From Candidatus Xenolissoclinum pacificiensis L6 (GTDB taxonomy: Bacteria > Pseudomonadota > Alphaproteobacteria > Rickettsiales > Anaplasmataceae), in NCBI GenBank assembly GCA_000512675.1, contig AXCJ01000001.1, forward strand, positions 182,501 to 246,500: a stretch of DNA of 64,000 nt. Reading direction: 5' to 3'. The notes beneath the pieces were generated by a model, which was not told the DNA's origin, did not search any database, and worked only from the letters and a program-made list of their open reading frames with translations. The first letter of the stretch is position 1, and every line of letters starts with the position of its first letter. This document shows positions 55,559-64,000 of this stretch, in pieces. The translations under genes and the position numbers were made by a program.

Positions 55559-56340
55559 TTTTCCTCCTTACGAATATTTATGTTATTTCTCTCAAGAATC
55601 TCTCTAGTTATTTTCAAATATGCAATTGCACCTGATGATTTAATATCATACATTACTATCGGTTTTCCATGTGAAGGTGCTTCTGAAAGACGAATATTTC
55701 TCGGAATAACTGTCTTAAAAACTTTATCTTTCATGTGCTTTCTAATTTCATATTCTACTTGTTCTGTTATTTTATTCCTTCTATCATACATAGTCAGAAT
55801 AACTCCTTCAATATACAGACTCTTATTTAAATTCTTCTTAAATAGAGTGATAGTATATAATAAATGACTCAACCCCTCTAAGGCAAAAAACTCACATTGT
55901 ATAGGAATCAGAAGAGAATCTGAAGCAGACATGGCATTCACAGTCAATAAATTCAATGATGGTGGACAATCAATAAATATAAAATCATAACTTGATTTTA
56001 ATTTCGTGAGAATATTTTTTAATACCTTTTCTCTACCTCTTACTTGTAGTAAATCTATTTCAGCAGCTGACAAATTTACATCAGCACATACTATATTTAA
56101 ACTTGGGATAGAAGTTTGTATAATAACATCGTTAATATCACATTCGCCTATCAATGCATGATATATATTTTTTTTTCTTTCATCATAGTTTATTCCTAAT
56201 CCAGTACTGGAATTTCCTTGAGGATCTAAATCTATTATTAGAGTTTTTTTATTTATCGCCGCAAATGCAGTAGATAAATTTATACTTGTAGTGGTTTTAC
56301 CCACTCCTCCCTTCTGATTGACTATCGATATAGTTTTCAT
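55540..56340 (-). CDS. parA: Chromosome-partitioning ATPase ParA
   Basis: A 266-residue ParA/Soj ATPase. The deviant Walker A box is KGGVGKTTTSINLS at the N-terminus, followed by LIIDLDPQGNSSTGLGI and FIFIDCPPSLNLLTVNAM. Length is normal for chromosomal ParA. It forms a two-gene operon with parB. The pair is chromosomal rather than plasmid-like, given the surrounding housekeeping genes. Confidence 0.96.
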   Translation of the reverse strand: MKTISIVNQKGGVGKTTTSINLSTAFAAINKKTLIIDLDPQGNSSTGLGINYDERKKNIYHALIGECDINDVIIQTSIPSLNIVCADVNLSAAEIDLLQVRGREKVLKNILTKLKSSYDFIFIDCPPSLNLLTVNAMSASDSLLIPIQCEFFALEGLSHLLYTITLFKKNLNKSLYIEGVILTMYDRRNKITEQVEYEIRKHMKDKVFKTVIPRNIRLSEAPSHGKPIVMYDIKSSGAIAYLKITREILERNNINIRKEEKCTNQD

Positions 56341-56397
56341 TTCTTGTATCTATTTGATTGATATAATATAATACATATGTTCATCTAAAAGTAAATC

Positions 56398-56413
56398 TGT
56401 TCCACGTGAAACA
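56398..56413. promoter_or_regulatory. parS: parS centromere site
   Basis: TGTTCCACGTGAAACA differs from the widely conserved TGTTTCACGTGAAACA palindrome at one base. It lies between the divergent parA and FKBP-like genes, 58 bp before parA and 5 bp before the other start codon. ParB bound here would also cover the promoter region of both genes. Confidence 0.85.
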
Positions 56414-56418
56414 TCGCT

Positions 56419-57252
56419 ATGAAAAAAACATTACCATTAATAATATTATTGTCTTTCATCCTTTTAAGTATCTATGCATTTAATTTTTTTTTTAGAGATA
56501 TTTTAATTAATAATCATCACGATAATAGACCAATAACTATTTCAACTAACAATAAAAGCAACATTTTAAATTATATTTCTTATTATATAGTTGAACCAAT
56601 ATTTCAAAATCTTTTATTTATGTATTTTAATCAACAACAATATAAATCTTATATAAATGATAGATTATTCTATAATAGAACTTTGTATAAATTAGATGTT
56701 ATAATCGGAAAGGATCAAAAAGTTATGTGTGGAAGTAAAGTATATGTAGAGTTACTTAAAGGACAAGATTATTCAATTATTGACCAAAAAATTGAAAATA
56801 AAATATTTTCTGTTGGAATGAGTAATAATCGTTTATTAAATACAGGAATAATTGGAATGAAACTTAAAGGTGAAAGAATAATAAAAGAACAAAACAGTCA
56901 TAACTTTTATAAAATAACGATTCAAGACATACTGGATAATAAAATATCAGATATAAAAGAAAAAATCAGAATATTCTCACATGAAAATAATTTTGAACAA
57001 GCATATATGTGTGGTGATACAATAGAAGTATTATATACACTATATGACATATCATATAATATAATAAAAAAGGAGAAAACTTCTTTTATAATAGGAGATA
57101 CTAATATTCACCCTGTACTCAACTTATCCGTAGAAAATATGCAAAAAGGAACTAAAAGAACTGTTATTTTCAATAATAGTGTAGATATAACTCAATTATT
57201 TGATCAAAAAACACATAAAGATTCATTATTAATAATGGAAATCAGTTGCTAA
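56419..57252 (+). CDS. Membrane-anchored protein with FKBP-like repeats
   Basis: A 277-residue protein with an N-terminal membrane anchor (LPLIILLSFILLSIYAFNFFF). Two stretches look like FKBP-type prolyl isomerase folds. The first (about 92-170) has VMCGSKVYVELLKGQDYSII, FSVGMSNNRLLNTGIIGMKL and KGERIIKE. The second (about 192-265) has MCGDTIEVLYTLYD, FIIGDTNIHP and VENMQKGTKRTVIF. The pattern is G..V.V.Y......F..G.......GM..G..R. Active-site aromatic residues are poorly kept, so a chaperone-like role is as likely as catalysis. It begins 5 bp after parS, and its 3' end overlaps hemH by 11 bp on the opposite strand. Confidence 0.6.
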   Translation: MKKTLPLIILLSFILLSIYAFNFFFRDILINNHHDNRPITISTNNKSNILNYISYYIVEPIFQNLLFMYFNQQQYKSYINDRLFYNRTLYKLDVIIGKDQKVMCGSKVYVELLKGQDYSIIDQKIENKIFSVGMSNNRLLNTGIIGMKLKGERIIKEQNSHNFYKITIQDILDNKISDIKEKIRIFSHENNFEQAYMCGDTIEVLYTLYDISYNIIKKEKTSFIIGDTNIHPVLNLSVENMQKGTKRTVIFNNSVDITQLFDQKTHKDSLLIMEISC

Positions 57253-58243
57253 TTTTTTTCCAACATTTTTTGCAAGATTTAGGACATTTATCACTATAAG
57301 TATAATTATCATCTATTAAATCAGATAAACATTCTATAAAATCAGTACTAATATCTAACGTTGGTACTCGAAAATACAAATTTCCATCCATTAACTTTTT
57401 ATATTCTATATCTAATTCATAAGTTGTTTCAGAATTTTCAGATACAAAAGCTATTGGTACCAGTATTAAAGGTCTTTTTTCTTTTGCAAATTCTTTAATA
57501 CAGTTCTCGGTATCAGGAGATAACCATTCTAATCTACCAACTTTACTTTGATATGATATTCTCCATTCTATACCTGGAAAATTTTTGACTATTAAACTAA
57601 CACTACTTTCTATTTGATATTGATATGGATCACCCGATTTTATAATATGTACAGGAAGAGAATGAGCTGAAAATAAAATCATAGGATTATCTGTTTGGTG
57701 AATTGAATTCATAGCATATTTTATACGCTCTATATGAGCCTTTATAAATTTTAAATTATCAAAAAAACAACATATATATCTGTTATTAAGATTCAATTTT
57801 TTTGAATATTTTTGATATTCTAAAAAAGATGAATAAGTAGTGGTGGTAGAATATTGAGGATATAAAGGAATATGAATCACTTTATCAGGATTAAAAGATT
57901 TTAAATTTTCTACTATATTCTTCATTCTTGGAGGAGAATATCTCATTGATATATAAATATTATATTTTATATTAGGATTTTTTGCTCTAATTACAGATAA
58001 TAAAGACTTTTTTTGTTCGTTTGTAATTGGTAATAGTGTTAAATCTATATCCTTATATATCAGTTTTGATTTACTTAATCTTGTAATTGATATCAAGAAA
58101 GATAAAATACTTCTGAAAGGTTGTTTTATATTAATAATGTTTTTGTCATTAAATAAATTAAACAAAAATGAAAATATACTAAAAGACTTCTTATTTTTTG
58201 GAGATCCTAAGTTATATAAAATAATTGCGTGTTTTTTCTTCAT
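57242..58243 (-). CDS. hemH: Ferrochelatase
   Basis: A 333-residue ferrochelatase that inserts iron into protoporphyrin IX in the last step of haem synthesis. Landmarks are the N-terminal AIILYNLGSP, ILFSAHSLP (catalytic His region), YQSKVGRLEWLSP and IAFVSENSETTYELDIEY (catalytic Glu region). In most relatives the last motif reads FVSEHSET; here the His is Asn. A Cys-rich end (CPKSCKKC) resembles cluster-binding tails of some ferrochelatases. It converges with and slightly overlaps the FKBP-like gene. Confidence 0.93.
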   Translation of the reverse strand: MKKKHAIILYNLGSPKNKKSFSIFSFLFNLFNDKNIINIKQPFRSILSFLISITRLSKSKLIYKDIDLTLLPITNEQKKSLLSVIRAKNPNIKYNIYISMRYSPPRMKNIVENLKSFNPDKVIHIPLYPQYSTTTTYSSFLEYQKYSKKLNLNNRYICCFFDNLKFIKAHIERIKYAMNSIHQTDNPMILFSAHSLPVHIIKSGDPYQYQIESSVSLIVKNFPGIEWRISYQSKVGRLEWLSPDTENCIKEFAKEKRPLILVPIAFVSENSETTYELDIEYKKLMDGNLYFRVPTLDISTDFIECLSDLIDDNYTYSDKCPKSCKKCWKKISN

Positions 58244-58490
58244 ATAAATTTTTTTTTTATAAAAATGTCATTTAAAATAATACAACCATTGTTATATATA
58301 ATCCAAAAGAAAATTATATATAACATTCAACAGAAAAAAGATATTATAAATTAATAGTATCTCATCAGTGTATATATAAAAATAAATCAAAAAATACCAA
58401 TCACTACTAGAAAAAAAATGTATATTTTATTATACTAAAATCAATATATTCTTTTTTAAAGAGAGAAAATCTCTAAAAATAATAAAAAAT

Positions 58491-59201
58491 ATGAAAATTA
58501 ATTTATTTATTAGTCATGATTCAAACGATGAAAAAATTGCATGTTTAATAGCAAAAGAATTAAAAGAATATGGTATAAATTGTTTTGTTGCTCACCCTGA
58601 TATTCATCCTATGAAAGACTGGAAAAATACTATTATTGAAAAATTAAAATCTTCTGATATTGTTATTGCTCTAATAAATGATGATTATTTCAATAAAGTT
58701 TGGACAAATCAAGAAATAGGTTTTGCATGCAAACAAGAAACACCTATCCTTCCAATAAAATTATCAGATAAAAATCCTGAGGGAATGATAAGTAATTTAC
58801 AAGCATTACGTAGTGATGCTTTAAAAAATGATGAATATAATGAGTATACTCAATATAATGCCAAAGAAGATTCAGAAAAAATAGTTTTAAATTTACCTGA
58901 AATTTTTCCTGATATAAACATAAATAAATTATATATATTAAAATTCATACATGCAAAAAACTATAATGATGCAATTGATTATTTTAAAATTATGAAAAAA
59001 CAAGATCAAAAATTAGATAATGATGATGTTAAATTGATTATTGATGGATTTCATAACAATAATCAATTACATCCCAATTATCTTAAAAAATCAAATGTTC
59101 TAACAGATTATTTAGAAGAACAAACAGGTAATAAATATAAAATAATAAACGGAAAAATCACACAGATAGTGGGTAGAAAAACACAATTTCACCCACGATA
59201 A
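58491..59201 (+). CDS. TIR-domain protein
   Basis: A 236-residue protein with an N-terminal TIR domain (about 1-125). The first strand and BB-region read INLFISHDSNDEKIACLIAK and CFVAHPDIHPMKDWKNTI. IVIALINDDYFNKVWTNQEI carries a glutamate (Glu75) at the position of the NAD-cleaving residue in bacterial and plant TIR enzymes. The C-terminal half (about 130-236) is helical-looking and unrecognised; no signal peptide or membrane segment is visible. Bacterial TIR proteins serve as NAD-consuming antiphage effectors or as host-signalling mimics. No defence partner gene is adjacent. Both flanks (245 and 424 bp) are empty, so it is a stand-alone transcription unit. Confidence 0.88.
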   Translation: MKINLFISHDSNDEKIACLIAKELKEYGINCFVAHPDIHPMKDWKNTIIEKLKSSDIVIALINDDYFNKVWTNQEIGFACKQETPILPIKLSDKNPEGMISNLQALRSDALKNDEYNEYTQYNAKEDSEKIVLNLPEIFPDININKLYILKFIHAKNYNDAIDYFKIMKKQDQKLDNDDVKLIIDGFHNNNQLHPNYLKKSNVLTDYLEEQTGNKYKIINGKITQIVGRKTQFHPR

Positions 59202-59625
59202 TCTATAACATAGCTATAAACAAAATAAAATTTTTCACAAATTATAAACTGTATATATCAGGTCTTTCTCATATATTCTCAAAAATGAATATATTAATAA
59301 CATATAAAATCGTATTTTTTCTGTAAGTTGTTTATTACAATCAAACCACATTTCAATTATTTCAAAATAAAAAAAATAAATACGTAGTGTAAAATAATAC
59401 ACTCAATACCGCAGAATAGATACAAAAAATGGTAAAAATTCATAAATGATAATCATAAATTTACCATTATTGCTAATCTTTTTTTTTCATATAGATAACT
59501 AACTATAAGTAAAATATCATCTAAATACCATAAAATTACTGAAAACGATTCATATAATGATATGATTATGAACCATATGAACCAGATTGCTAATATAAAA
59601 AAGTATATTATAATAGAAATACAAA
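59202..59625. other. 424-bp gap after the TIR gene
   Basis: Very AT-rich. No gene, RNA gene or clear terminator was recognised. Confidence 0.55.
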
Positions 59626-62139
59626 TTACTTATTCATACCATGACAATGCTTATATTTTTTGCCTGATTTGCAAGGACATAAAGCATTCCTAGAATAATT
59701 ATCAAAACTCATTACATTACTATCCTGATTTTGAACAACCTTTTTAGTCCTTAATTCAACATTAATCCTAACAGCATATGATAATACCAATTCCTGCCAT
59801 TTCCTTAACATATCCTCTAACATTTTTAATGATTCTTTTTTAAATTCATTTAAAGGATTTTTTTGACCAATAGATTTTAGACCAATAGAAGACTTAACTA
59901 CATCTAAGGCATTTATATGCGAAGACCATAAAGAATCTAGATTTACGAGCATTATTTTACGTAATATATCTTGTTTATCGTTATCATCAACACCATCAAA
60001 TCTTGACTCAATAACTTCCTTCACACGAGAATCCAAAATATTTTTCATTTCTTCCTCTGACAGGGAAGAATCAAGTTCTAAATATAGATTATATATTCTA
60101 AAAAACTCACTTTCTATATATTCTTTCAAATCATCATCAGACTTATCGTTTAAATTCAGGCAAGAAAGAATATTTGAATTAACATTATCTATTATTAAGT
60201 TCAGTGATAAACCGTCTCTTGTCATTATTTCTCTTCTTTTAGCAAAAATAACCTTTCTCTGATCATTTATAACATCATCAAACTTAAGAACATTCTTTCT
60301 AATATCATAATGATAATTTTCTACCTTTTTCTGAGCTTTTTTAACAGCTTTCGTGATCCAAGGATGTAATATAGATTCTCCATCTTTTAAACCAAGTTTA
60401 TGTAACATATTCCTTATATTATCAGAACCGAAAATACGAAGTAAATCATCTTCCAAAGATAAAAAGAAAACAGTTTTTCCTGGCTCCCCCTGTCTACCCG
60501 CTCTTCCTCTAAGCTGGTCATCTATACGTCTACTTTCGTGCCTTTCAGTACCTATTACGCATAAACCTCCTGCTTCTGCAACAAATTTTTTATTCTTTTC
60601 AAACTGTACATGACTCATTTTATCGGGGTCTCCACCTATTTTTATATCAGTACCTCTACCAGCCATATTTGTAGCAATGGTTATAGCATAAGGCAATCCA
60701 GCATTAGCTATAATTTCCGCTTCCTCTTCATGAAATTTAGCATTTAATACAAAATGTTTCATATTTTTCTTCTTCAAAATGGAGGACATACGCTCCGATT
60801 TTTCTATACTTGAAGTACCTACCAATATAGGTTGTCCTTTTTTATGATATTCCTCTATCATAGAAGTTATAGCATTATATTTTTCTTTATCGGTCCCATA
60901 TATAATATCATCATCATCAACTCTAATTACCTTTTTATGAGTAGGAATTTGAACTGTATCAAGACCATATATATCCTTCAATTCCTGAGCTTCAGTACAT
61001 GCAGTACCCGTCATACCCGAAACTTTTGGGTACATTCTAAAAAAGTTCTGAAAAGTGGTAGATGCAACTATAATATTTTCTGTCTGTATTTTTAAGTTTT
61101 CCTTTGCTTCCAATGCTTGATGTAATCCTTCAGAATATCTTCTACCATCCATCATCCTCCCAGTAAATTCATCAATAATGATAATTTTACCATCTTTGAC
61201 TATATAGTCCTTATTTATAAAAAACAGTTTATTAGCTCTCAACGCTTGTTCAACATAATGAGTAATGTACATACATTCCACATCATAAAGATTTTGATTA
61301 TTACTTATCAAAGAATATTTTCTAAGTGTCGATTCAACCTTTTCCATACCCAGATCACTCAAAAAAACACCTTTTGATTTTTCATCAATTTCATAATCAC
61401 TATCCCCAAGAGTCAAAACTATATTATTAATCTTCTTATATAAACTAACATCCTGTTTTGTACTTGCAGATATTATAAGAGGAGTCCTTGCTTCATCTAT
61501 GAATATGGAATCTGCCTCATCTACAATTGCATAATTTAACTTTCTCTGAACCATAGAATCCAATGAATGTTTGGTATTATCTCTAAGATAATCAAAAACT
61601 ATTTCATTATTAGAAATATATATTATATCCTTTGCATACTCTAATTTTCTCTGTTCATCACTCATTCCTTCAATTATACATCCAGTACTTATACCTAAGA
61701 AAGAGAACATTTTGCCCATAATATTAGCATCTCGATTCGCTAAATAAGGATTTACAGTAATATAATGAACACCTTTTGAAGTAAGAGAATTTAGATAAGC
61801 AGGCATAGTAGCAGTTAAAGATTTACCTTCTCCTGTCTTCATTTCAACAATATTACCCATATGCAGAGCTATAGCTCCCCTTACTTGAACATCAAAATGT
61901 CTCATATTAAGTATCCTACTGGAAGCTTCCCTAACAACAGCAAAAGATTCTGGTATTAATGAATCCAAACTTTCACCATTAGTGATACGATTCTTAAAGT
62001 TAAAAGTTTTTCCTTGTAATTCTGAATCAGATAAACTAGAAAAATCATAACTACAAGTTTTAGCAACAAGATCATCAAGCAGAATATCTATTTTTCTATT
62101 TTTATTAAAAAAAGGCTTTAAAACACGCCACATATACAA
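59626..62139 (-). CDS. secA: Preprotein translocase ATPase SecA
   Basis: An 837-residue motor protein pushing preproteins through SecYEG. Walker A is TGEGKSLTATMPAYL, the DEAD box region is VDEADSIFIDEARTPLIIS, and the second helicase domain has TNMAGRGTDIKIGGDP and RRIDDQLRGRAGRQG. The C-terminal zinc motif CPCKSGKKYKHCHG (SecB/lipid-binding tail) is present. Length is slightly under the common 850-900. It follows ftsH by about 10 bp on the same strand. Confidence 0.98.
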   Translation of the reverse strand: MYMWRVLKPFFNKNRKIDILLDDLVAKTCSYDFSSLSDSELQGKTFNFKNRITNGESLDSLIPESFAVVREASSRILNMRHFDVQVRGAIALHMGNIVEMKTGEGKSLTATMPAYLNSLTSKGVHYITVNPYLANRDANIMGKMFSFLGISTGCIIEGMSDEQRKLEYAKDIIYISNNEIVFDYLRDNTKHSLDSMVQRKLNYAIVDEADSIFIDEARTPLIISASTKQDVSLYKKINNIVLTLGDSDYEIDEKSKGVFLSDLGMEKVESTLRKYSLISNNQNLYDVECMYITHYVEQALRANKLFFINKDYIVKDGKIIIIDEFTGRMMDGRRYSEGLHQALEAKENLKIQTENIIVASTTFQNFFRMYPKVSGMTGTACTEAQELKDIYGLDTVQIPTHKKVIRVDDDDIIYGTDKEKYNAITSMIEEYHKKGQPILVGTSSIEKSERMSSILKKKNMKHFVLNAKFHEEEAEIIANAGLPYAITIATNMAGRGTDIKIGGDPDKMSHVQFEKNKKFVAEAGGLCVIGTERHESRRIDDQLRGRAGRQGEPGKTVFFLSLEDDLLRIFGSDNIRNMLHKLGLKDGESILHPWITKAVKKAQKKVENYHYDIRKNVLKFDDVINDQRKVIFAKRREIMTRDGLSLNLIIDNVNSNILSCLNLNDKSDDDLKEYIESEFFRIYNLYLELDSSLSEEEMKNILDSRVKEVIESRFDGVDDNDKQDILRKIMLVNLDSLWSSHINALDVVKSSIGLKSIGQKNPLNEFKKESLKMLEDMLRKWQELVLSYAVRINVELRTKKVVQNQDSNVMSFDNYSRNALCPCKSGKKYKHCHGMNK

Positions 62140-62148
62140 GAAATTTAA

Positions 62149-64000
62149 TTACTTATTTTCATCTATATTCAGATCCAAAGAAGAGTTAGCTGTTTTCTTA
62201 TTCACAACAGTCTTATCAATAACCTCATCATTCAATATACTATCTATCTCTTGACCAGAAAGAGTTTCATGTAATATTAAAGCATTCGCAATACTATGCA
62301 AATAATCTATATTATCATTCAGAATAGAAGTAGTTTCCTCCATACATCTATCTATTATATTTCTAACCTCTTTATCAACTAGATCTAAAGATTCCTTGGA
62401 ATATTTATAATATTCTTCATCTTCATAGTAAACCATTCCTACATCATCACTCATACCCCATTTAGTAACCATAGAACGGGCTATTTTTGTTAACTGTTGT
62501 ATATCCGATGATGCACCACTTGTAATCTTATTTCGACCAAAAATTATTTGTTCCGCTATTCTTCCACCTAAGGCAACTTTTATATCCGCTTCTAATTTTT
62601 CTTGTGTAACAGATATTCTATCATTTTCAGGCAATCTCATAACAAGACCTAAAGACCTACCTCTAGGTATTATTGTAGCTTTATGTATTGGATCAGAAGC
62701 TTCTATTTTTGCTGAAACTAAGGCATGACCAGCTTCATGATAAGCAGTAATCTTCTTTTCATGTTCACTCATAACCATAGATTTTCTCTCAACACCCATC
62801 ATAACCTTATCACGTGCATATTCAAAGTCATCCATAGTAATAAGTTTTTTATTTCTTCTAGCGGCAATTAAGGCTGCTTCATTTACTACATTAGAAAGCT
62901 CTGCACCGGAAAAACCAGGAGTACACCTAGCTATTACTTTAACATCAACATCTGGTGCAAGAGGATTATTCTTAGTATGAATTTTAAGAATTTCTTCCCT
63001 ACCCATTATATCAGGAAGTGGAATAGTTATCTGTCTATCAAATCTACCAGGTCTAAGTAAAGCAGGATCTAATACATCGGGTCTATTAGTGGCTGCAAGC
63101 AATATTACACCTTCATTTTCTTCAAAACCATCCATTTCTACTAAAAGCTGATTTAAGGTTTGTTCTCTTTCATCATTTCCACCCCCCATTCCTATACCTC
63201 TATGCCTTCCCACAGCATCTATTTCATCTATAAAGACAACACAAGGTGCATTTTTCTTAGCAAGTAAAAAAGTGTGTCTTATCCTACCAGCACCAACTCC
63301 AACAAACATTTCAACAAACTCAGAACCTGCCGCTAATATGTATGGAACTTTAGCTTCCCCAGCAACAGCTTTTGCAAGTAGTGTTTTACCTGTACCAGGA
63401 AGACCAAACAGTAAGCAACCTTTTGGTATTTTTCCACCAAGCTTTGTAAATTTATTAGGATCCTTTAAAAAATCTACTATTTCCATCAATTCAGCTTTTG
63501 ATTCTTTAATTCCAGCAACATCTTTAAAAGAATACTTACTATTTCTCTCAGCAGTCAATAACTTAGCCTTGGTACTAGCAAATGACATTGTTTTATTTCC
63601 AGCACCAGATTGCATCTGCCTCATAAAAAATAACCATATAATGATTATTATAAATACAGGAAGATAGGACATCATAATTCCTATAAAAAATCCTAAAAAC
63701 CCATCATTAGTTGCAAAAGATATGTTAACCTTATTATTATGTAAGTCCTCTATAAGACCAGAATATAAAAATCCTCTTGTTTCAAAAACAGTTCCATCGT
63801 CGTATACTCCTCTTATGCTCCTTCCGTCATCATTTTCGAACACAACAGAATTTATTCTACCTGCGTATACGTCATCAAGAAATCTAGAAAAAGAAATCTT
63901 GCTGGAAGTATTACCCATTATTGAACCACCAAAATGGCTATACAAAACCGCTAACAAGAATATTGCACCAAACCAAAAAACAATTTTTTCTAATTTTCCC
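62149..64000 (-). CDS. ftsH: ATP-dependent zinc metalloprotease FtsH (5' end beyond window)
   Basis: A membrane-bound AAA+ protease. The frame stays open to the window edge, adding [12 protein letters not shown] before the TTG at 63957. This completes the first membrane segment, so the true start lies outside. A periplasmic domain, a second membrane segment ([15 protein letters not shown]), Walker [18 protein letters not shown], Walker [17 protein letters not shown] and the zinc site HEAGHALV are all present. It degrades misfolded membrane proteins and LpxC-type targets in other bacteria. secA follows. Confidence 0.97.
   Translation of the reverse strand, partial: GKLEKIVFWFGAIFLLAVLYSHFGGSIMGNTSSKISFSRFLDDVYAGRINSVVFENDDGRSIRGVYDDGTVFETRGFLYSGLIEDLHNNKVNISFATNDGFLGFFIGIMMSYLPVFIIIIIWLFFMRQMQSGAGNKTMSFASTKAKLLTAERNSKYSFKDVAGIKESKAELMEIVDFLKDPNKFTKLGGKIPKGCLLFGLPGTGKTLLAKAVAGEAKVPYILAAGSEFVEMFVGVGAGRIRHTFLLAKKNAPCVVFIDEIDAVGRHRGIGMGGGNDEREQTLNQLLVEMDGFEENEGVILLAATNRPDVLDPALLRPGRFDRQITIPLPDIMGREEILKIHTKNNPLAPDVDVKVIARCTPGFSGAELSNVVNEAALIAARRNKKLITMDDFEYARDKVMMGVERKSMVMSEHEKKITAYHEAGHALVSAKIEASDPIHKATIIPRGRSLGLVMRLPENDRISVTQEKLEADIKVALGGRIAEQIIFGRNKITSGASSDIQQLTKIARSMVTKWGMSDDVGMVYYEDEEYYKYSKESLDLVDKEVRNIIDRCMEETTSILNDNIDYLHSIANALILHETLSGQEIDSILNDEVIDKTVVNKKTANSSLDLNIDENK

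Noticed and set aside
58491-59201. TIR gene as part of a multi-gene defence system (such as Thoeris or CBASS)
   Set aside because: No ThsA, cyclase or other partner lies nearby; both flanks are empty and then housekeeping genes.

Overview
The window is AT-rich, gene-sparse in places and full of decayed insertion sequences. It carries one locus of a P-type type IV secretion system of the Rickettsiales kind (virB3, virB4 and five tandem virB6 genes), plus fumC, pccB, hemH, parAB and nuoMN. This points to an obligate intracellular alphaproteobacterium of the order Rickettsiales. Flagellar hook genes (a fliK-like gene, flgD, flgE) argue against a typical Rickettsia or Ehrlichia genome. They fit a flagellated lineage such as Midichloriaceae or an early-branching Anaplasmataceae-like symbiont. 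I cannot name the species from sequence alone.

Layout. 0.1-2 kb: a MACPF-domain pore-former-like protein. 2-8.8 kb: housekeeping genes (nusB, yidC, a Trm112/YcaR-like small protein, a truncated glutamine-synthetase-like gene, rho, rpsU, fumC). 9.4-10.3 kb: a small membrane protein and an internally shortened prenyl synthase. 10.4-12.4 kb: a large patatin/cPLA2-like phospholipase. 12.5-14.4 kb: two decayed IS5-superfamily elements. 14.6-20 kb: tRNA-Leu, then fliK-like, flgD and a giant flgE. 20.4-23.6 kb: mlaC-like, relics of an IS1595-type transposase and of dinD, and an AI-2E family transporter. 23.6-25.8 kb: an unknown single-pass membrane protein lying between two inverted copies of a MITE-like repeat. 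25.8-27.1 kb: an M23 peptidase. 27.4-46.3 kb: the vir operon on the minus strand. 46.5-48 kb: divergent pccB. 48-49.3 kb: IS relics. 49.4-52.9 kb: nuoM-nuoN-birA. 53-54.7 kb: tRNA-Gln, an IS relic, tRNA-Pro. 54.7-56.4 kb: parA-parB with a parS site. 56.4-58.2 kb: an FKBP-like protein and hemH. 58.5-59.2 kb: a TIR-domain protein. 59.6-64 kb: secA and ftsH, the latter cut by the window edge.

The most striking content is the secretion locus. Five very large VirB6 paralogues follow VirB4. Three have lipoprotein-type signal peptides. Several end in acidic, tandem-repeat tails, and two of these tails carry repeated tyrosine motifs (EPIYD; VYENIG/IYENIG) resembling host-kinase/SH2 motifs such as EPIYA. 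Outside this operon lie genes with eukaryote-directed folds (MACPF, cPLA2-like phospholipase, TIR) that are plausible host-interaction factors. Their secretion is inference only.

Genome decay is visible throughout: at least seven transposase or integrase relics of several types, a dead dinD, a glutamine synthetase fragment without its usual metal-binding motif, and a prenyl synthase lacking part of its C-terminal half. No CRISPR array, rRNA gene or intact insertion sequence was seen.
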